From positions 711 through 8,127 of the forward strand of contig DKAU01000056.1 of assembly GCA_002450925.1 (NCBI GenBank): DNA of 7,417 nucleotides, in the 5' to 3' direction. Position 1 is the stretch's first letter, and the number at the start of each line of letters is the position of its first letter. Position numbers and translations under genes: made by a program. A model generated the notes under the pieces. It was not told the DNA's origin, did not search any database, and saw nothing but the letters and a program-made list of their open reading frames with translations. Below, piece by piece: positions 6,416 to 7,417 of the stretch. The DNA is from Thiobacillus sp. UBA6918 (lineage in GTDB: Bacteria; Pseudomonadota; Gammaproteobacteria; Burkholderiales; Thiobacillaceae).

Positions 6416-6829
6416 ATGTTTCTGCCGCTGGAACTGACCCTTCGCCCATCACGGATTTATGCAATGTTGCTTGTCATCGCACATGGCCTTGCCTGTTTGG
6501 CCATATGGCTCGCAAGTCTTGATGCATGGATCCAGTTGTTGCTGACGTCAGCGGTTCTTGTCGGCCTGATCTGGACATGGCGCGAAAATTCAAGTGGCCC
6601 GGTTGGACTTCGTTTTGCGCAGTCTGGACAGGTTGAGATACTGGACAAGGATTGGCAACCGGCAGAAATCCAGGGGCAAGTTGTCGTCTCGCCATGGTTT
6701 GTCAGCATGATGTTTATTTCCAAAGAGGCCAAAGCAAGAAGAATCTTGCTTTGGCCAGACAGTACGGATGCGAATAATTTCAGAAAACTCAGGGTCTGGC
6801 TGAGATGGGGGAGGCCGTCCCAATCTTGA
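6416..6829 (+). CDS. ygfX: YgfX-family inner-membrane protein
   Basis: Encodes 137 residues. Two adjacent hydrophobic helices (about 16-34 and 38-54) make an N-terminal membrane hairpin, followed by a cytoplasmic tail of about 80 residues. The tail ends with LLWPDSTDANNFRKLRVWLRW (family hallmark LW-DS-d---fR-LR), which parallels LWLAADSMDEAEWRDLRRIL of E. coli YgfX (CptA). E. coli YgfX has been described both as a toxin acting on cytoskeletal proteins and as a membrane partner of the flavinylation factor SdhE; which role applies here is unknown. The ATG at 6416 is preferred: GGA at 6405-6407 is 8 bases upstream and the N-terminus PLELTLRPSR aligns with E. coli's. The frame is open far upstream but lies opposite ygfZ. 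No sdhE is adjacent on this side. Confidence 0.82.
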   Translation: MFLPLELTLRPSRIYAMLLVIAHGLACLAIWLASLDAWIQLLLTSAVLVGLIWTWRENSSGPVGLRFAQSGQVEILDKDWQPAEIQGQVVVSPWFVSMMFISKEAKARRILLWPDSTDANNFRKLRVWLRWGRPSQS

Positions 6830-6862
6830 TTTCCTCTTTGCGACCTTCCGGGAAATTTGTGT

Positions 6863-6891
6863 TTGGTTGCCTGCAGTCGGCTGGCTAGAAT
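6863..6891 (+). promoter_or_regulatory. Candidate promoter for the exported-protein gene
   Basis: TAGAAT (6886-6891, 5 of 6 to the -10 consensus) follows TTGGTT (6863-6868, only TTG conserved) after 17 bases. It lies in the 103-base gap between ygfX (stop 6829) and the next start (6933). The predicted transcript would begin near 6898 with a leader of about 35 bases containing a good ribosome binding site. I see no convincing terminator for ygfX in this gap. Confidence 0.38.
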
Positions 6892-6932
6892 CATTAGAGA
6901 AGTATTGAGAAAACAGATTGGGAGCAGTGGGA

Positions 6933-7316
6933 ATGCGCAAAGGCTATTTCATTCCATTAATAGTGGCGATCAGTTTTTTGACAAGTGGTTATGCGGGCAA
7001 GCCTGATTTCTGTCTGGTTGATCCTTCCAGACCGCATATTGCCGGCGCCGAGACTGTCTTGAATGACTATCTGGAAGCAGTCGATCGCGGAGAACTTCGC
7101 TCGTTCGGCCGGAAGCTGGAACGTTCGGAAATCATGCCGACCAAGGTTGAATATATTTACCAGATCGCGACTGGAACCATGGAAATCAGGGTTACCTCGA
7201 ATCTGAAAGAACCTATGGAGATACCTGGCCAGGCGGGTATTGTGGTTCGCAGTCTGTGTTCGGTCGTGGATGATGGAAGAATCGTGGAGACTGAATCGCA
7301 CGTTTGGACCAAGTGA
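6933..7316 (+). CDS. Small predicted exported protein of unknown function
   Basis: Encodes 127 residues with no family I recognise. The N-terminus MRKGYFIPLIVAISFLTSG is a classic Sec signal: two basic residues, a hydrophobic core (about 5-17) and a plausible cleavage after A21 (GYA|GK). No lipobox is present. The predicted mature protein is about 106 residues, with two cysteines (C27 and C109) that could form a periplasmic disulfide. It mixes a helix-like part (TVLNDYLEAVDRGELRSF, 41-58) with later alternating strand-like segments (VEYIYQIATGTMEIRV, 72-87). That layout might suit a small alpha+beta fold such as NTF2-like, but this is a guess. The ATG at 6933 is chosen over an in-frame TTG at 6918 because GGGAG (6920-6924) lies 8 bases upstream. 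It likely has its own promoter and is not obviously tied to ygfX. Confidence 0.75.
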   Translation: MRKGYFIPLIVAISFLTSGYAGKPDFCLVDPSRPHIAGAETVLNDYLEAVDRGELRSFGRKLERSEIMPTKVEYIYQIATGTMEIRVTSNLKEPMEIPGQAGIVVRSLCSVVDDGRIVETESHVWTK

Positions 7317-7333
7317 CGTGCCTGATGAAATTT

Positions 7334-7417
7334 TTACATTTCCGGCATCAGCACTTCGCATACTCCGGGGCATACAAGGCCAGGACGCGGGTTGACGATG
7401 GTGTTGCCGACGATGGG
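7334..7417 (-). CDS. C-terminal end of an unrecognised protein (5' part outside window)
   Basis: On the minus strand the frame is open from the window edge to a TAA (7336-7334) and encodes a final 27 residues containing GNTIVNPRPGL and CPGVCEVLMPEM. Third codon positions are strongly G/C, as in the real genes here, and the end of the frame leaves 17 bases to the stop of the convergent exported-protein gene, a normal gene-to-gene distance. Two cysteines spaced CPGVC could be a metal or redox pair. I do not recognise the family from so short a piece. The plus strand is also open here from an ATG at 7325, so coding on the minus strand is likely but not certain. Confidence 0.5.
   Translation of the reverse strand, partial: PIVGNTIVNPRPGLVCPGVCEVLMPEM

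Noticed and set aside
7322..7351. Inverted repeat CTGATG / CATCAG between the last two convergent genes
   Set aside because: It needs a 4-base bulge to extend beyond 6 bp, has an A/T-rich loop and no T run after it; too weak to call a terminator.
7325..7417. Plus-strand open frame from an ATG to the window edge
   Set aside because: No good ribosome binding site, poorer codon pattern than the minus-strand frame over the same bases, and no recognisable sequence; not excluded, since the window ends here.

Overview
The window is ordinary chromosomal DNA of a proteobacterium, most likely a betaproteobacterium. Three things point there. The gene order rpsF-priB-rpsR-rplI-dnaB-alr is the classic proteobacterial one. 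Ribosomal protein S18 carries an N-terminal extension beginning MPRPTGKK, as in Burkholderia-type S18. The ygfZ gene is paired with a DUF4936 gene and faces a ygfX gene. Genus cannot be told from the sequence. Codon use is moderately GC-rich and even across the window; I see no insertion sequence, tRNA, rRNA, CRISPR array, phage or integration site.

Region 1 (1-1245) is the end of a ribosomal operon: the C-terminus of S6 (rpsF), the primosome protein PriB with a TTG start one base after the rpsF stop, S18 (rpsR), L9 (rplI), and then a strong intrinsic terminator at 1220-1245. Region 2 (1246-5048) begins with an intergenic promoter region and holds the replicative helicase dnaB, alanine racemase alr (its ATG directly abuts the dnaB stop) and a Bcr/CflA-type drug-efflux transporter 30 bases further on. 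The three genes are probably co-transcribed.

Region 3 (5045-6378, minus strand) holds ygfZ, a folate-dependent protein of iron-sulfur cluster maintenance, followed by a small DUF4936 gene whose TTG start overlaps the ygfZ stop. The DUF4936 gene meets the efflux gene end to end, and the palindrome TTAA supplies both stop codons. Region 4 (6416-7316, plus strand) has ygfX, a small inner-membrane protein divergent from ygfZ across a 37-base gap, and a small predicted exported protein of unknown function with its own likely promoter. At the right edge (7334-7417, minus strand) is the last part of an unrecognised gene.

Functionally the left half joins translation and replication housekeeping to peptidoglycan precursor supply (D-alanine). 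The right half is a YgfZ/YgfX-type neighbourhood linked in enterobacteria to iron-sulfur and flavin enzyme maturation, here without the usual sdhE next to ygfX. I do not see an undescribed multi-gene system. The most interesting points are the coupled ygfZ-DUF4936 pair, ygfX without sdhE, the possible leaderless dnaB start, and the compact overlapping gene junctions.
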